The notes under the pieces were generated by a model. That model was not told where the DNA came from. It searched no databases and was given only the letters and a program-made list of their open reading frames with translations. This document shows positions 1 to 20,185 of a stretch of DNA of 37,115 bases, in pieces. A program made the position numbers and the translations under genes. Positions within the stretch are counted from its first letter, which is position 1; each line of letters begins with the position of its first letter. Where the stretch lies: positions 48,787 through 85,901 of the forward strand of contig CDMY01000380.1 in NCBI GenBank assembly GCA_001179505.1, written 5' to 3'. Origin of the DNA: Vitrella brassicaformis. Lineage: Eukaryota > Sar > Vitrellaceae.

Positions 1-85
1 AAGGTCCGTTGCCAGCAATGGAGGTCACCGACGGCAATGGGGTGTATATTGCCAGCAACGGAGGTCCGTTAAGCGTGTCTTGTAT

Positions 86-575
86 CAAGCCAATCTATCA
101 ACATCATGGGCTACAGCCAACAACCCTCACTCACTCCCTCTTCCTCTTCTTCTTCTTCCTCCCAGCACTCAAAATCGCCAGACACAGCGCTTGGTTTGAT
201 CACTCCAGCGTACACGCTGATGTCACCCTGTTTGCCGCCGCCCTCCACCTTCTCAGCCGAGCTACAATAGACAACCCTCCCTCACTCTCCCCCATATCTG
301 TACAATCTGTCAAGCCAATCTATCAACATCATGGGCTACAGCCAACAACCCTCACTCACTCCCTCTTCCTCTTCTTCTTCTTCCTCCCAGCACTCAAATT
401 CGCCAGACACAGCGCTTGGTTTGATCACTCCAGCGTACACGCTGATGTCACCCTGTTTGCCGCCGCCCTCCACCTTCTCAGCCGAGCTACAATAGACAAC
501 CCTCCCTCACTCTCCCCCATATCTGTACAATCTGTCAAGCCAATGTATCAACATGATGAGCTACAATAGACAACC
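86..575. repeat. 225-bp tandem repeat, two full copies plus a shortened third
   Basis: A 225-bp unit begins at 86 and again at 311, nearly identical. A third copy begins at 536, diverges, and soon jumps to sequence matching the end of the unit. The unit is a multiple of three, so it leaves a long plus-strand frame open, but the frame has no recognisable protein character. Read on the minus strand, the unit ends in a GAGGAA-rich stretch followed by GTTGTC and TGTAGC, which parallels the last codons and 3' flank of the AP2 gene next door. The array therefore looks like duplicated 3' end of that gene. The first 70 bases hold a separate 40-bp direct repeat (9-26 and 49-66). Confidence 0.85.
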
Positions 576-580
576 CTCCA

Positions 581-1069
581 TCACTCTCCCCTCCTCCTCC
601 TCTTCTTCCTTGGGCGCTCCTCTACGGGCATCTCAACGCCCCCCCTGTCAAATCGATAGTGCAGCCTCTCCATGGCCCGCCGGTGTGCGATGGCCATCTG
701 CTTGGCCTCCTCGTCGCCGCCCTCCTTCCACTTGGCCCGCCAACTGTTGGTGCTCTTGTCGTAGGTGACGCCCCTGACGCCGCACTGGTGCTCAGCCGGC
801 TTCTGCACAGCCGCTCGCCCGGTGGCCACCATCTCGAGACGGTGCTCCTCAGCCAACGCCTGACATACATACATACATACAGGTGCAACATGAGGCTGAC
901 ATAACAGCATGAAGTTCAGCCGATTAAGTGGTTACCTTGGCCTTGTCGCCGTGCTCCTTGACGTAGAAGGTCTTGTGCTTATGCCTGCCGTCAGCCTTCT
1001 CCCACCAGGAAGCCACCCAGGCCTGGGTATTCTCGTTCCAGGAAACACCCGGCACACCAGACTGGTGTG
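581..1069 (-). CDS. AP2-domain protein, 3' part of gene (two exons resolved)
   Basis: Exons 1069-936 and 859-581 (stop TGA at 581-583) join in phase 0 across a GT-AG intron at 860-935. Exon one begins at an acceptor, CTGCAG, so upstream exons exist but were not resolved. The peptide has two AP2-like modules. The first starts SGVPGVSWNENTQAWVASW and continues over the splice junction into the helix AKALAEEHRLEM. The second starts CGVRGVTYDKSTNSWRAKW and is followed by a helix. The protein ends in a basic PRKKRRRR tail, a likely nuclear localisation signal. AP2 domains bind DNA, and alveolates have many AP2 factors (ApiAP2 in apicomplexans), so a transcription-factor role is inferred. An open stretch at 1310-1410 (-) with HELVESGEF might be an upstream exon, but its phase does not fit directly. 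Confidence 0.72.
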
Positions 1070-2788
1070 CTGCAGCAAACACACACACACACGAGAACAC
1101 AGGTGTCGCCGGTCCACAGGTGTACAGAAATTCGTGTGGGCAGCCCGTTAGAATGATATCCACATTGGACAGACTCCCGACGTGAATCGTTCCAGCGCGA
1201 CGCGCATTGGAGGAGACTCAGTCAAGAGGAGTCTCAGGCATTGGCACAGGGCTGCCAACGGCGCGCCACACAGTGCGCCACATCAGCTACTGCACCTGGT
1301 CCAGTCGAGGACAGAATTCACCACTTTCCACGAGTTCGTGGATCACTTGCGCGTCCCCACTTCCCTCCAGATGTCGCGGAACGACATGCACCAAGAACAT
1401 GGCTCGATGGAGCCTTCTACGGGTGCAAAATACATAAGAGGGCAGTGGTGATGTCTCACACACACGCGTCATTTCAGTGGTTCAGTGACGTCGACACATC
1501 CAAGTATTAGAGCTACTGACATCGCCCCGCCGGCCCCTACTCACCAGAATGCCAGCACACACCTCCAAGCGGCGGGCCTGTCAGGTGAGTCATTCATCCA
1601 CATGTCAGTCTGCGTGATGGATGCCGAACGAACGACACATTGGGGTGGGGATGGGCAGGTGCCGACCAGTGCGTGTGTAGTAGTAGTAGTGTTTAAAGTA
1701 AGGATTGAAAGGTGGCCCCATGGCAGACCCTCCCGACAGTAAGTTGACCTCAAATATGACTCCTCTCTTTTTGTTGTGATCCCTCACCTCGGGGAATCGC
1801 CTTGTTTTCTGCAGAAAAAACACACGCTTGGCTTCAAATGGCGATTTTTTGACCCCTGTGGTGACCCCTACGAGGCTTTCTGACCCTGGTCGTCGATTTT
1901 AGACCCCAAATCTTGACCCCCTTGACCCCGTTACTTTCAACACTGTTAATAATATAATATTAATAATACAGAACACTCATTCGGATCATCGTATGGTTGT
2001 TGGCTATAATTGTTTTGGTGTGGTGCATGCATGGATGGACGGTCGCGGATGCGTGAATGGATTCATCGGAGGAGAGAGGTGGTTGCGTCCATACAGGTGA
2101 AGGACATCCTTCACACAAACAGGCGAGATGTCCACCACATGTGATGCCCCACCGCCACGAGCACGCACCAACACATGCATCTACGCATACACGCATTCAC
2201 CCATTGCAGTGAAAAGTCACTAATTTGCCAGTTTGCCAATACCGAAAAACACAAAGAAAGAGGGGGACGATAAAAAGCACAAAGAGCCTCTCAAACAAAC
2301 GAAAAACATATAGATTCACCGTAGGTCTTCAGACAGACTTAGACAGAAAAAAGCTGAACGGTGGATGCGAAGGGGAACCTGCTGTCAGCATGTTTCCACA
2401 TGGTTGCAGATGTCATGGGTATGACCACGTGTGTGACAAGAACAAACAAAGAAAGCGTCCATGTACGGATGAACAAACAAAAGCACATTGCACGCGTAAG
2501 ATAAGAATAAGTATCAACAGCCAACGGCGGGAAAGGGAAGAAAACGCACGGCACCGCCAGCGAGCCACCCACGCCAGCAGAAAATCAACACCAACGGAAC
2601 TTGGCGAGCAATCAAGCTTCATCTTCACATGACACACGGACCATCCAGCCAGCCAGCCAGCCGGCCACGCGACCAACCAACAAATACACCCATCCCGCCT
2701 TTCTTAGACGCAACATCACACCACACACCCCTTCAAGCGCAGTCAGCAACATGAGCATTCACAAAACTTCCCTCGCTCCGTCGCTCCC
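1070..2788. other. Intergenic or unresolved 5' region of the AP2 gene
   Basis: No convincing gene was found. 1070-1100 is a CA-rich stretch that serves as the polypyrimidine tract of the AP2 acceptor on the minus strand. 1286-1420 has an open minus frame that could belong to the AP2 gene. 1960-2200 is AT-rich, then rich in CATGCATGGATGG-type words. 2225-2632 is an open plus frame with purine-rich, low-complexity composition and no family resemblance. 2640-2700 has CCAGCCAG repeats. Confidence 0.5.
1850..1930. repeat. Cluster of GACCCC motifs
   Basis: TGACCC or GACCCC occurs about six times in 80 bp. On the minus strand this gives several GGGG runs separated by TCA-type spacers, compatible with a G-quadruplex. 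No gene is associated with it. Confidence 0.4.
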
Positions 2789-3764
2789 TCACTGGTTGTC
2801 GGCCGGCATGGCCAGGAGCGACTGGCACTCCTTGACGGCCTGCTGCTGGTTGGGCGGCATCGACGCTGGCTCACGCTCCTCGTGGTCGTTGTTGTTGTTG
2901 TTGTTGTTGTTGTTGTCGCGCCAGCACGAGCCCATGGTGCAGTTCATCCAGCAGGGCTTGTTCCACCTGCAGTCATGTGCAAGGACCAGGAGGGAATTGT
3001 CTGTGTGCACCGGTCGGTGTACACATTGTAGGTGACTGCGTACCAGGTGCAGTCCCAGCAGCACTTTGGAGCGTCCTCATTGTCGTCATCATCGGCATCA
3101 TCGTCCTCAGCTGCACACGTGACAGACAACAGGCGCACATGACAACAGATTAAGACACACGGCACACGTTCGGGCATGGGTCGTTCCCTCTCTGTCTGTC
3201 TGTCTGTCTGTCTGTCTGCTTGCTTGTTTGTCTCCCTCTCCCTCTCTCACCGTCTATGGCTTTGGCTTCGGCGAGTATCTGTTCGCAGGCCTTGCGGACG
3301 CGGGCGGCGGACCAATCGTCATCGTTGCAGTGGCTCATATCGTTGCAGTGGCAGTGCGCCCACCCACACTCCAGCCAGCAGTCGTGCTTCCATGAGCACG
3401 ACCAGCAGCACGAACGACCTGTACATACAAGACCAAATACACAGAGCCACACGCATAGAACCAAACATTTATGGTGATTGGAGGGCTGTGGAGTGATACA
3501 AAGTCGTTCTCATAAAAAGACACGGTGACTGCCTGCAGTGCATTGCTGACCTTCCTCCGTGGCATTGGCCGGCTGAAGGCCCTGCACACAAGAGAGGCAC
3601 AGCACATGACAGACAGCAACAAAACGAGCAAACACGGGGTAGAGGAGAAGCAGACAACGCACGTACGCAAGTACGGCTGGCCAGGCCTCACTCACCCTAA
3701 GGTCACGCGCGAGAGCAGGAGTCACTGCCAGGATCAAAACGACGCAGCACGCCAGCTTCATCAT
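2789..3764 (-). CDS. Secreted cysteine/tryptophan-rich protein with two CCW modules
   Basis: Five exons join in consistent phase: 3764-3696, 3581-3551, 3418-3251, 3110-3044, 2966-2789, giving 170 residues. The start was chosen because MMKLACCVVLILAVTPALA is a clear signal peptide directly before the first donor. Two related Cys/Trp modules follow. Module one (37-58) reads C-C-W-x-C-x-W-x3-C-W-x2-C-x4-C. Module two (106-126) reads C-C-W-x-C-x-W-x4-C-W-x2-C-x4-C. An acidic Asp-rich linker (91-102) separates them, and an Asn-9 tract and a Gln/Pro-rich tail follow. I do not recognise the family. Cysteine pairs suggest disulphides or metal binding in a secreted or lumenal protein; that is inference. 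It is transcribed divergently from the GMPPB gene. Confidence 0.82.
2888..2916. repeat. GTT trinucleotide repeat inside coding sequence
   Basis: Nine GTT units on plus read as nine AAC (Asn) codons in the last exon of the minus-strand CCW protein. The run is pure, so its length is probably variable between strains. Confidence 0.9.
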
Positions 3765-4342
3765 GGTCTTGGTGCTGATTGATGGCAATGTGGACGTTGT
3801 TGAACTCGGTAGCGGGAGGATGGCCGGCCTTTCGCAGCAAGACAGCACCGCGAGAAAGGGGCGGTAACGGGAAAGGATTTCAGTTACCGCCAAAACGCAC
3901 GGACGCAGATCGCGCCTTCCAACGGCTCATTCGATTCGTGACTTGCACCCCCTGTGAAGGCCCGTAGAAGCATAGCAGTCGCGGAGAGCGAGCCGTCACT
4001 GATCTTATCCGAGAGAGGCTGGTAGAGAGAGCTGTCTAGTGTCTTCGCATGTCTACGTGCATTCCCCAAATTGCTTGCCAGAAGACATCTGGTCCCTGCA
4101 GCTCAAGCATCTACTGATCCCTACTTCGTTCACTGGCAGCCCACTTCCTTCACCGCGTCTGCAAGCTTAGCCGATAAAGTCGCCCATGCTTCCGTGTAAG
4201 TCAACCATCTCATAAAGGGTTTCACAGATTCAAGATCTGTGGGTTTGACGTGCTTCACACCTCCCACGTAGCGACTGGGCAACGTGTGCCTGCAACAAGT
4301 CTTGCAAGCACTCCCGGCTCGACAGGGAGCGAAGTCGTCCAG
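3765..4342. promoter_or_regulatory. Shared upstream region of two divergent genes
   Basis: This 578-bp stretch separates the start codons of the secreted CCW protein (-) and the GMPPB gene (+), so it must hold both 5' UTRs and promoters. I see no TATA box or other strong element. Open frames here on both strands are short and uncharacteristic. Confidence 0.45.
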
Positions 4343-6512
4343 ATGACCAAGGCGTTGATCCTGGTTGGCGGTTACGGCACGCGGCTGCGGCCTTTGACGC
4401 TGTCGGTGCCAAAGCCCCTCATCCACTTCTGCAACAAGTCTATCGTCGAACACCAAATCGAAGCACTCGTCAACGTACGCAGCCGCACACGGACACGCAG
4501 AGGCGAGGCAAGGCAGCCAAGGCACGCAATGCCGAGGGAAACGGGAGGCAGGGAAGAACAGATGTGCTGTTATTTCGTCTGGTGGTGTGTGCAGCAAGCG
4601 GGTGTCAACCACGTCATCTTGGCAGTGGCGTATCAGCCCGACGCCATGATAGATGCCCTCCACCACCTCGAGAGCAAGGTGACCAGACACCAACCCACAC
4701 AGCCACTCACTGCAGCAGGCACCTATTTTCTCTGCGGTGTGCGTTGTTTGTTCGTTAGTTCGGCATTCGGATCACGTGCTCGAGGGAAGAGGAGCCGCTC
4801 GGCACAGGTCTGCACAAAGGGCTTGGATGCCGCTAATGGCATCTCATTGATAATGTCTGTCTGTCTGTCTGTTTGTGTGATGGCGTGTGCATTTGGTCAG
4901 CTGGTCCGATTCGGCTGGCGAAGGATCTGATAGTGGAGAATGGGGACGACTCTGACTCGTTCTTCGTGTGCAACAGCGACGTCATCTGTGAGTTCCCCCT
5001 CAAGGAAATGATCGCATTCCACCAGAAACACGGACAAGAGGGAACCATACTGGTCAGACACCCCGGCGGTGGCACCAACACACTACACACGATACGACCA
5101 CATTCGGTCTCTGGTGTGGTGTACAGGTGACGAAGGTGGATGATCCGTCAAAGTATGGTGTGGTGGTGGCGGAGGACGACGGCAAGATAGAGCGATTCGT
5201 CGGTCAGCCAGCCAGCCAGCCATTTACCCACCACTCTTGTGTGTACCGGTCCCTCTCCTTGATTGATCCATTGTCGTTCTCTCTGTCCCTGCCGTGCCGG
5301 TTATGCCACAGAGAAGCCCAAGGAGTTTGTTGGCGACTGCATCAACGCGGGGCTGTACATATTCAGGAAATCCATCATCGACCGCATCGAGGTCAGTCAC
5401 CCAGCACACCGCCCCCATTCGTGTCATGTGCATGACTGCATTTTCTTGTGTATGTGCAGCCCCGGCCGACGTCGATAGAGAAGGAGGTGTTCCCCGTCAT
5501 GGCGGCTGAGGGCGCCCTCTACCGCATGAAGCTCCAGGGTTACTGGTGACCTATCAGGAGATAATACGACGACGCGCGCCAACATACTGGTTGTCATGTG
5601 TGCGTATGTGTTGGTTGGTTCAGGGCTGACATTGGGCAGCCGAAGGACTTCCTCAAGGGCATGCACCTCTACCTCGACAGCGTCGACAAAAAGTGGAAAA
5701 AGGGACAAATCGAACACGTAAGACACACAACCTGACAGACACGCATGTGCGCATACGTGCGTCAGCGTAGGATCGATGTGGTGTTGTGTGTGTGATTGTG
5801 GTCAGGATGACGAGATTCCGAAGCTCGCCAAGGGGGACAAGTTCATCGGCAACGTACTCGTGGTCAGCCACAACGACACAGCAGGCACCCTTTCGAACGG
5901 GTTCATGTGCGTGTGGTTTTGATTGATGTGTGTGTATGGATGGATCAGTCCGAGTCAGCGACGATCGGCGACGGGTGTCTGATCGGCCCCGACGTCACCA
6001 TCGGACCCAACTGCAGAATCGACGACGGTAACTGACACATTGACACACTCTACCGGGCGAGAAAAGGCACGGATGGCACATCCTCTCTGCTGTGCTGTGT
6101 TGCCCCCTGCGTGCGTTGTACATGTAGGTGTGAGGATCCAGAGGTCGGCTCTCATGGAAGGTGAGAGACCGAAAGCATGGGAGAGTAGGGGGATGGATGC
6201 ATTGATGGATGGATGGTCCTCCCCGGGTGCGTCCGCAGGTGTGACGGTGCGGTCGTACTCGTGGATCGACAGCTCGATTCTGGGCTGGGAGTCGACCGTC
6301 GGCAAATGGGTCGGTCAGTCAGTCCACCAACCATACGTACCAACCCACAATGACCTTCTTGTGTCGTTTTGGTTCAGGTGCGGATAGAGGGTTTGACGGT
6401 GGTTGGCCAGGACGTGCAGATCAACAAGGAGTGCTACATCAACGGTGCGTTCATCCTCCCGCACAAGGGCATCAACAACAGCATACACACATCTGGCACC
6501 ATCGTCATGTGA
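4343..6512 (+). CDS. GMPPB: Mannose-1-phosphate guanylyltransferase (GDP-mannose pyrophosphorylase, GMPPB type)
   Basis: It makes GDP-mannose from mannose-1-phosphate and GTP in the cytosol, feeding N-glycans, GPI anchors and surface glycans. Thirteen GT-AG exons: 4343-4474, 4595-4678, 4759-4807, 4901-5052, 5127-5202, 5312-5391, 5460-5545, 5624-5717, 5806-5862, 5949-6027, 6128-6160, 6239-6309, 6378-6512. They encode 375 residues; animal GMPPB has about 360. Visible motifs are the nucleotide-binding loop [13 protein letters not shown] (7-19) with PKPL (23-26), then [38 protein letters not shown], a hexapeptide-repeat (left-handed beta-helix) region, and the end motif [10 protein letters not shown]. 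The start gives the canonical [11 protein letters not shown]-terminus. The frame runs open upstream, but that part is unlike the family. The gene is convergent with the SUMO-like gene downstream. Confidence 0.95.
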
Positions 6513-8388
6513 TGTCGTGGCGTGGCATGGGACGGCATGGGAGGGATGGAGGGGTGGATAGATCCATGAGATACACTTTCTACCACATCCATGCCACCCA
6601 CATACATGCTGCAGACGGGGGAAGTGGCCATCCATTGGCCAACCCAGACCGACCATGTAGTCTGCCTGTCCGCCAGACAGACAGGGCCAGACAGACCTGT
6701 CTGTCTGGCTGGCTGGTGTGATGTTTGCGTTTGTCTAAAGGGAGTGGATGAGTGGACAACTCGGTTTGTCTGTCTGTACCTACCCACCTACCTACCCGAC
6801 CCTCTGCCTGACTGTCTGCCTGTCTGCGTGTATGCCTGTCTGCGTGTATGCGTATGGTGTGGAACCTCTCTCCTCATTCGTGTGGTGTGTGGTGCCTGTA
6901 CATATGGACGTAACGGGACGGATCGCATAGGCCGTAGCTAGCGCACTGACGGATGAAGCATGGGAGAGAGGATGGAATGTTGTCAAGATAGTGGGTGGCC
7001 ACACACCCCGAGAGGCAGGGGGAATGGCACAATGGGATGTATGCACTGAGCGCGGAGTGCATTTTTCCGTGGAGTGATGATCGACCGGTCGATCCTGAGC
7101 GAGCTGGAGAGGAAGGCAAGTGGGTGGATGGATGGATACAATCTGGGTGACTGATGAGTCGAGTGTCCTGACTTGCTGCTGGCCGTGCTGTCTCGGTCTG
7201 TCTGACTAGTCGGTGTGGACGGATGCATGCCTTGGAAACGGAGGCTGGCCAGACGAGAAAGATTACCAACCTAGTGCCTGCCTGCGTGGCCTGCCTCGCT
7301 CTTTCTCAGATACATGTTCATGCGTTCGTGCATCCATCGCACCGCACCCACACACTCACAACGACGTACGGACACAGCGACTTTTATCCACATCTGCCTG
7401 CCTGCCTGCCTGCCTGCCTACTTACCGACCGACAATTCGAGAGAGCTGGTGCTGTTCGTCTCTTGTTTGTCCATCCATACATTCATCCAGTGCCATCCCC
7501 ACTGTTTTTCCCTACTTCTTGTGTGTAAAGCGCCCGACGGATGGCCGTCTGTATTGGTATCTTACGCCCCAGCGGGCTGGTTGGTCTTTTTGCGGACCTC
7601 TCTGCTGCCGTGCTGCCTCTATCGATAGACACCGTGGGAGGCAGGCAGGATGGCAGAGCACGTACGTATACACGCTTGCCATGCACACCCTGGCTGTGGC
7701 TGGCTGGCTGGCTGGCTGACGCACGTGTTTTGCTGTGTACACTCACCCACCGATCAACTCACTTTTTACACACATCTGGTCGATGCTTGTACGTGCCAGT
7801 TTTGAGCCCCAAGGGGTCTGGGGCGCGATGCTCACGTCTATGTGCATCCATTCTGCTAATGTGGGTGTGTGTCCATCTGTCGGCGTATGTACCATCTGCC
7901 CTGCTGTTCCTCGGGCAGCCATCGACCTGTGTGTTTCTCTGTGGATCTTCGACTTTTCCAGCAACGACGACGTGCAATTATACCGTGATGAACGAACAGG
8001 GCAACAATGAATGAATCAATCCATCGATCTATCAGTCAGACAAACACCAAACACCACACAGTCGTCCACATGCGCGAAGAGTCCTTTACACTGCACACAG
8101 GCCCAATGGAGGGATGGATGGATGGATGGCAGCACTTAATGTACACTTGCACATTCACACGCGGAGAGGTACATGTACACGGATACATGCAGCCCTTCTG
8201 CCGGATCAGCAACCCCCAACCCAACACAGCCCCAACCCACCGATCCATCCATCCCATCCATTCATCAATCAATCGAGTTCAATCACCTCTCTTTCACCTC
8301 TCGGCGACGCCGCCGCCCCGCCACAAACAGGCTGCACAAAACCACCACGGAGGAACACTTCCCTGCTGATGTGACAAGTCCTTCCTGG
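6513..8388. other. Convergent intergenic region rich in tetranucleotide repeats
   Basis: This is 1.9 kb between the 3' ends of the GMPPB gene (+) and the SUMO-like gene (-). It contains CTGC runs (7396-7420), GGCT runs (7695-7720), GGAT runs (6195-6215 nearby and 8113-8130), and many CTGT/CATC words. Open frames on both strands come from these low-complexity words. A possible extra last exon of the minus-strand SUMO-like gene lies at 8331-8269, reached from a GTAAGT donor at 8397. Confidence 0.6.
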
Positions 8389-9464
8389 CTATGTACTTAC
8401 TTGGGATATCTGCGCGCGCCGCCTCTCTGGCGAAGTTGCTAGTGGGTCGAAGCTCACGTCAATCTGCTCACCGTCACTCAGACCGATATCGGGATCGCCT
8501 ACCCATGCAGACAGCCGATCACAACAAGGCAGACGAGATGTGTTGTGTTGTGGTGCTGCCCTGCTCCGTGGTGGGGTGCGGGTCTTCACTCACCGATAAG
8601 TGTGGAGAGATTTCCAATTAGTTGTCCGTCGCACGAGAAGCGCATGCGGTGCAGCACACTCTCAGAGATGCCCCTCTGCCTCAGCAGACGCGACCTCACC
8701 AGCCTCTGCTTCAGAGCACCAAAGGTCACAGCCTGGCAGGAGAGGGGAAGAGTGGACACATCGATGGATGGATCAGTGAGCCACAGGCAAGTCACTCGCG
8801 TGCCTTCCTTATTTTGATAGTCTGCCTGCGCGGCCCAGAAAGCCCACTTGGCCACGCAATGTCAAGCGCCAGACTGGTGACAGACAGGCAGGCGGGAATG
8901 AATCAATCGTGCCCGTGCATTGCCTGCACCGAGCTCGCCCTGCCCACCTGATGGTTTCGTCGGGCGCAGGGGCATCGGTCGACGCACAAGGCCTGCAGGC
9001 AGCCACATGACCCACCACAGCTTCCAATGAGCATCTGGCTCAGGTCTTGCCCCTCGTGCCTTCCCCGCCGCTCACTGAATCACTCGCCCTCACTGACTCA
9101 CTCGGGCGATGTTATCGCTTTCTCGAGCAGCGCGTCGAAGTCGAAGTCATCACCACCACTCCCGCAACGCCCTGGCCGCGATGGCCGAGCCCCCCCTCCT
9201 GCTGCGGTTCCACCTGCTGCCTGGGAGGATGGTTCAGTAGGAGACGGCTTCTTGTTGCGAGGGGGAGGTCTTAGCCGCTTTGGCGCCTCTGCGATCTCGA
9301 GATCATCATCACCTGATTCATGACCTCCGCTGGCACTTCGCGTTCGTTTGCCTGAATGGCGTTGGAAGAGAGCGACCAAACACAACAGTAGTGTGTGTGC
9401 GTTCGTCTCTCTCACCGACGCCAGCTGCGAGCATCGGCGGGTCATCATCGTCGAACAGCGCCAT
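8389..9464 (-). CDS. Rad60/NIP45-like protein with C-terminal SUMO-like domain
   Basis: Six exons: 9464-9416, 9351-9102, 8992-8948, 8873-8804, 8732-8594, 8498-8389, giving 220 residues. The start codon opens MALFDDDDPP. Residues 17-99 are acidic and Pro/Lys-rich. Residues 112-205 resemble a Rad60 SLD/ubiquitin-like fold: beta strands around SLALDI and QTIKI, then VTFGALKQRLV, the helix, MRFSCDGQLI, and GLSDGEQIDVSF, which fits the family pattern F-x-x-DG ... L-x-DGDxIDV. SLD proteins act as SUMO mimics in genome maintenance; nuclear function here is inferred. The fourth intron (8733-8803) needs a GC donor (AAG|GCACGC) to keep frame. The end may be 8389 or may continue through a GTAAGT donor to 8269. 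It shares a 209-bp promoter region with the CHD gene. Confidence 0.7.
8733..8803 (-). other. GC-AG intron in the SUMO-like gene
   Basis: On the minus strand the donor is GGAAG|GCACGCGAGTGA and the acceptor is CTGCCAG. Using the nearby GT (in GCGAGTGA) leaves the next exon out of frame with an immediate stop, whereas the GC donor joins TIKIRK to AVTFGALK in frame. Confidence 0.6.
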
Positions 9465-9673
9465 CTACCCAGGGCTCTATTGTGTATCCCGGAGTGCTGC
9501 AAACGAAACGGCTGTCCTCAGCGGGGTGCAGCGGCTCTGTGAAGTGCTCTTGGGTTAGAGCGTCAGTGTCCCTCGTAACAAACCAAAGAAGGGAGGAGTA
9601 GGAGATCCTTCTTTGGAGATGGCGCCGTGAGAGTTAGAACGCATACGTATGAACGGAAGCACTCCAACGTGAA
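9465..9673. promoter_or_regulatory. 209-bp bidirectional promoter region
   Basis: The start codon of the SUMO-like gene (-) and that of the CHD remodeller (+) lie 209 bp apart head to head, so one compact region must drive both. Both proteins are probably nuclear chromatin or genome-maintenance factors, which makes co-expression plausible. No named motif was found in it. Confidence 0.55.
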
Positions 9674-18650
<8,977 letters not shown>

Positions 18651-19604
18651 TCCGGAGGACGCAGGGGATTGTCTGTGCTGACAGACAGACAGACAGACAG
18701 ACAGACAAGCAGACAGACAGACATGGAAAGTAGATGGATGGTGTGTACTCACTCGGGCTGTTTACATAAAGGGCGGGTTGCTCAGTGTCTTGGCTGCGGA
18801 CACGACATCCATCCACGCCGCCACAGAGAGGTGGGTGTGGTGTGCACGTGTCTTGCGTTTGGATGGATGGTTTGAATTGCTGATTGGGAGGGACGTCTGT
18901 CGGTCGGTCAGTTTCCACTGACTTAGCAGAGCAGAGCAAAGCGAATAAAGAAAGGACTACCTTCGAATGAGTTGACTTGCACCGCTTTTGTGTGATTTGC
19001 ATGCATGGAATTGTATCCGTGTCTGTCGTCGCGTGGGTTGATGGATTCGCGTACATACATGACCCTTACAATTACAAGATGACATGCTCGCGGCGGGGGA
19101 GGAAACAGGCAAAGGAGCAGAAAGAGATTCTCCTGGAACAGTGCGTGCCCCAATGTCCTCTGCCTGCACACAATCCATTTGCCTCTACATACACGTCACA
19201 CGTCGCGCACAGACCCAAAATCGGCACTGGGGGATAAGTGAATGGAGGCACAGTGGACATTGGACCGATATGGTTGTGTGCGTGGGGTGGTATGTCAGTG
19301 AGCGGCAAAGCAGCGCAGAGACGCGACTCTATTGATTGATGTGAGCGGCTTGCGACTGCGTCAGAGCAGAAAATGTGTGCGTACACATACCCTCTTTTCC
19401 CTTCCTCTTTCTGTTTGACCTCTCTTTTTCTTCCACCTTTGTCTATCTGTCTGCACCGGCAATGTGTAGAACATGTCACTTCTGCAGTGCGGGCCGACCG
19501 ACAGAGGCTTTAAAGAAGGCGGCCGGTGACTCGAGACAGGAGAAGAATACGTTGAGAGAGTGTGGGCTTATGAGATTAGATGCTCGGTGAGATTGCTTTG
19601 GCCA

Positions 19605-19725
19605 GACCGGTCACCCACCGAGTTACTTCAACGAGTCGCCGATTGAACACAGAAAACCACCTCATTCAAAAAATACCACCTCATTCTGCAGCGGGGCGGG
19701 GTGGTGCGGGGCGGTGCAGAGGGGG
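19605..19725 (+). repeat. Dispersed direct repeat, copy A
   Basis: It shares GAGTTACTT..AACGAGTCGC, ATACCACCTCATTC and GTGGTGCGGGGCGG in the same order with 20091-20185. Copy A carries an extra ACCACCTCATTCAAAA segment. Confidence 0.75.
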
Positions 19726-20090
19726 TAGACACATCGAGGGAGGTGACGGGTGGCGCGACGGAGGAGGCTCAGCAGCCATCCACCGAGGCGAGCAGCAGTG
19801 GTGCTGGCGCATCAGAGGGCGCGTCGTCAGAGCTGCCCGTCGGGCCACCCTCTTGATTTGCCAAGTAGAGAAGCACTTGTACAAATGAGAGACAGCCGCG
19901 AAGGCAGACGTACGTATGCGTTGAGACATCGAGACACGATAAAGTGAAAGAGCCAATACCAACGCAACAGATGCATTGATATGTCCAGGTTAATCACGCA
20001 TCGGTCCGTCATGATAACGCAGAGACACGTCGGAAAAATTTGGTGGTGGGGGGGCGTAACCACACCACAGATACAGGACTCGAGAGAGTC

Positions 20091-20185
20091 AGACCGATTC
20101 CCGAGTTACTTAACGAGTCGCTGATTGAGAACCTAAATACCACCTCATTCAGCAGTGGGTGTGGTGCGGGGCGGGGCAGAGGGGG
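20091..20185 (+). repeat. Dispersed direct repeat, copy B
   Basis: Second copy of the element at 19605-19725, same orientation, roughly 480 bp downstream, shorter by one internal segment. The origin of the element is unknown. Confidence 0.75.

Noticed and set aside
9-569. Plus-strand open frame of 186 codons across the tandem repeat
   Set aside because: It stays open because the 225-bp repeat is a multiple of three; composition is Phe/Leu/Ser low complexity and the repeat aligns with the minus-strand AP2 3' end.
4130-4693. Minus-strand open frame of 187 codons
   Set aside because: Antisense to the first GMPPB exons, whose motifs are unambiguous.
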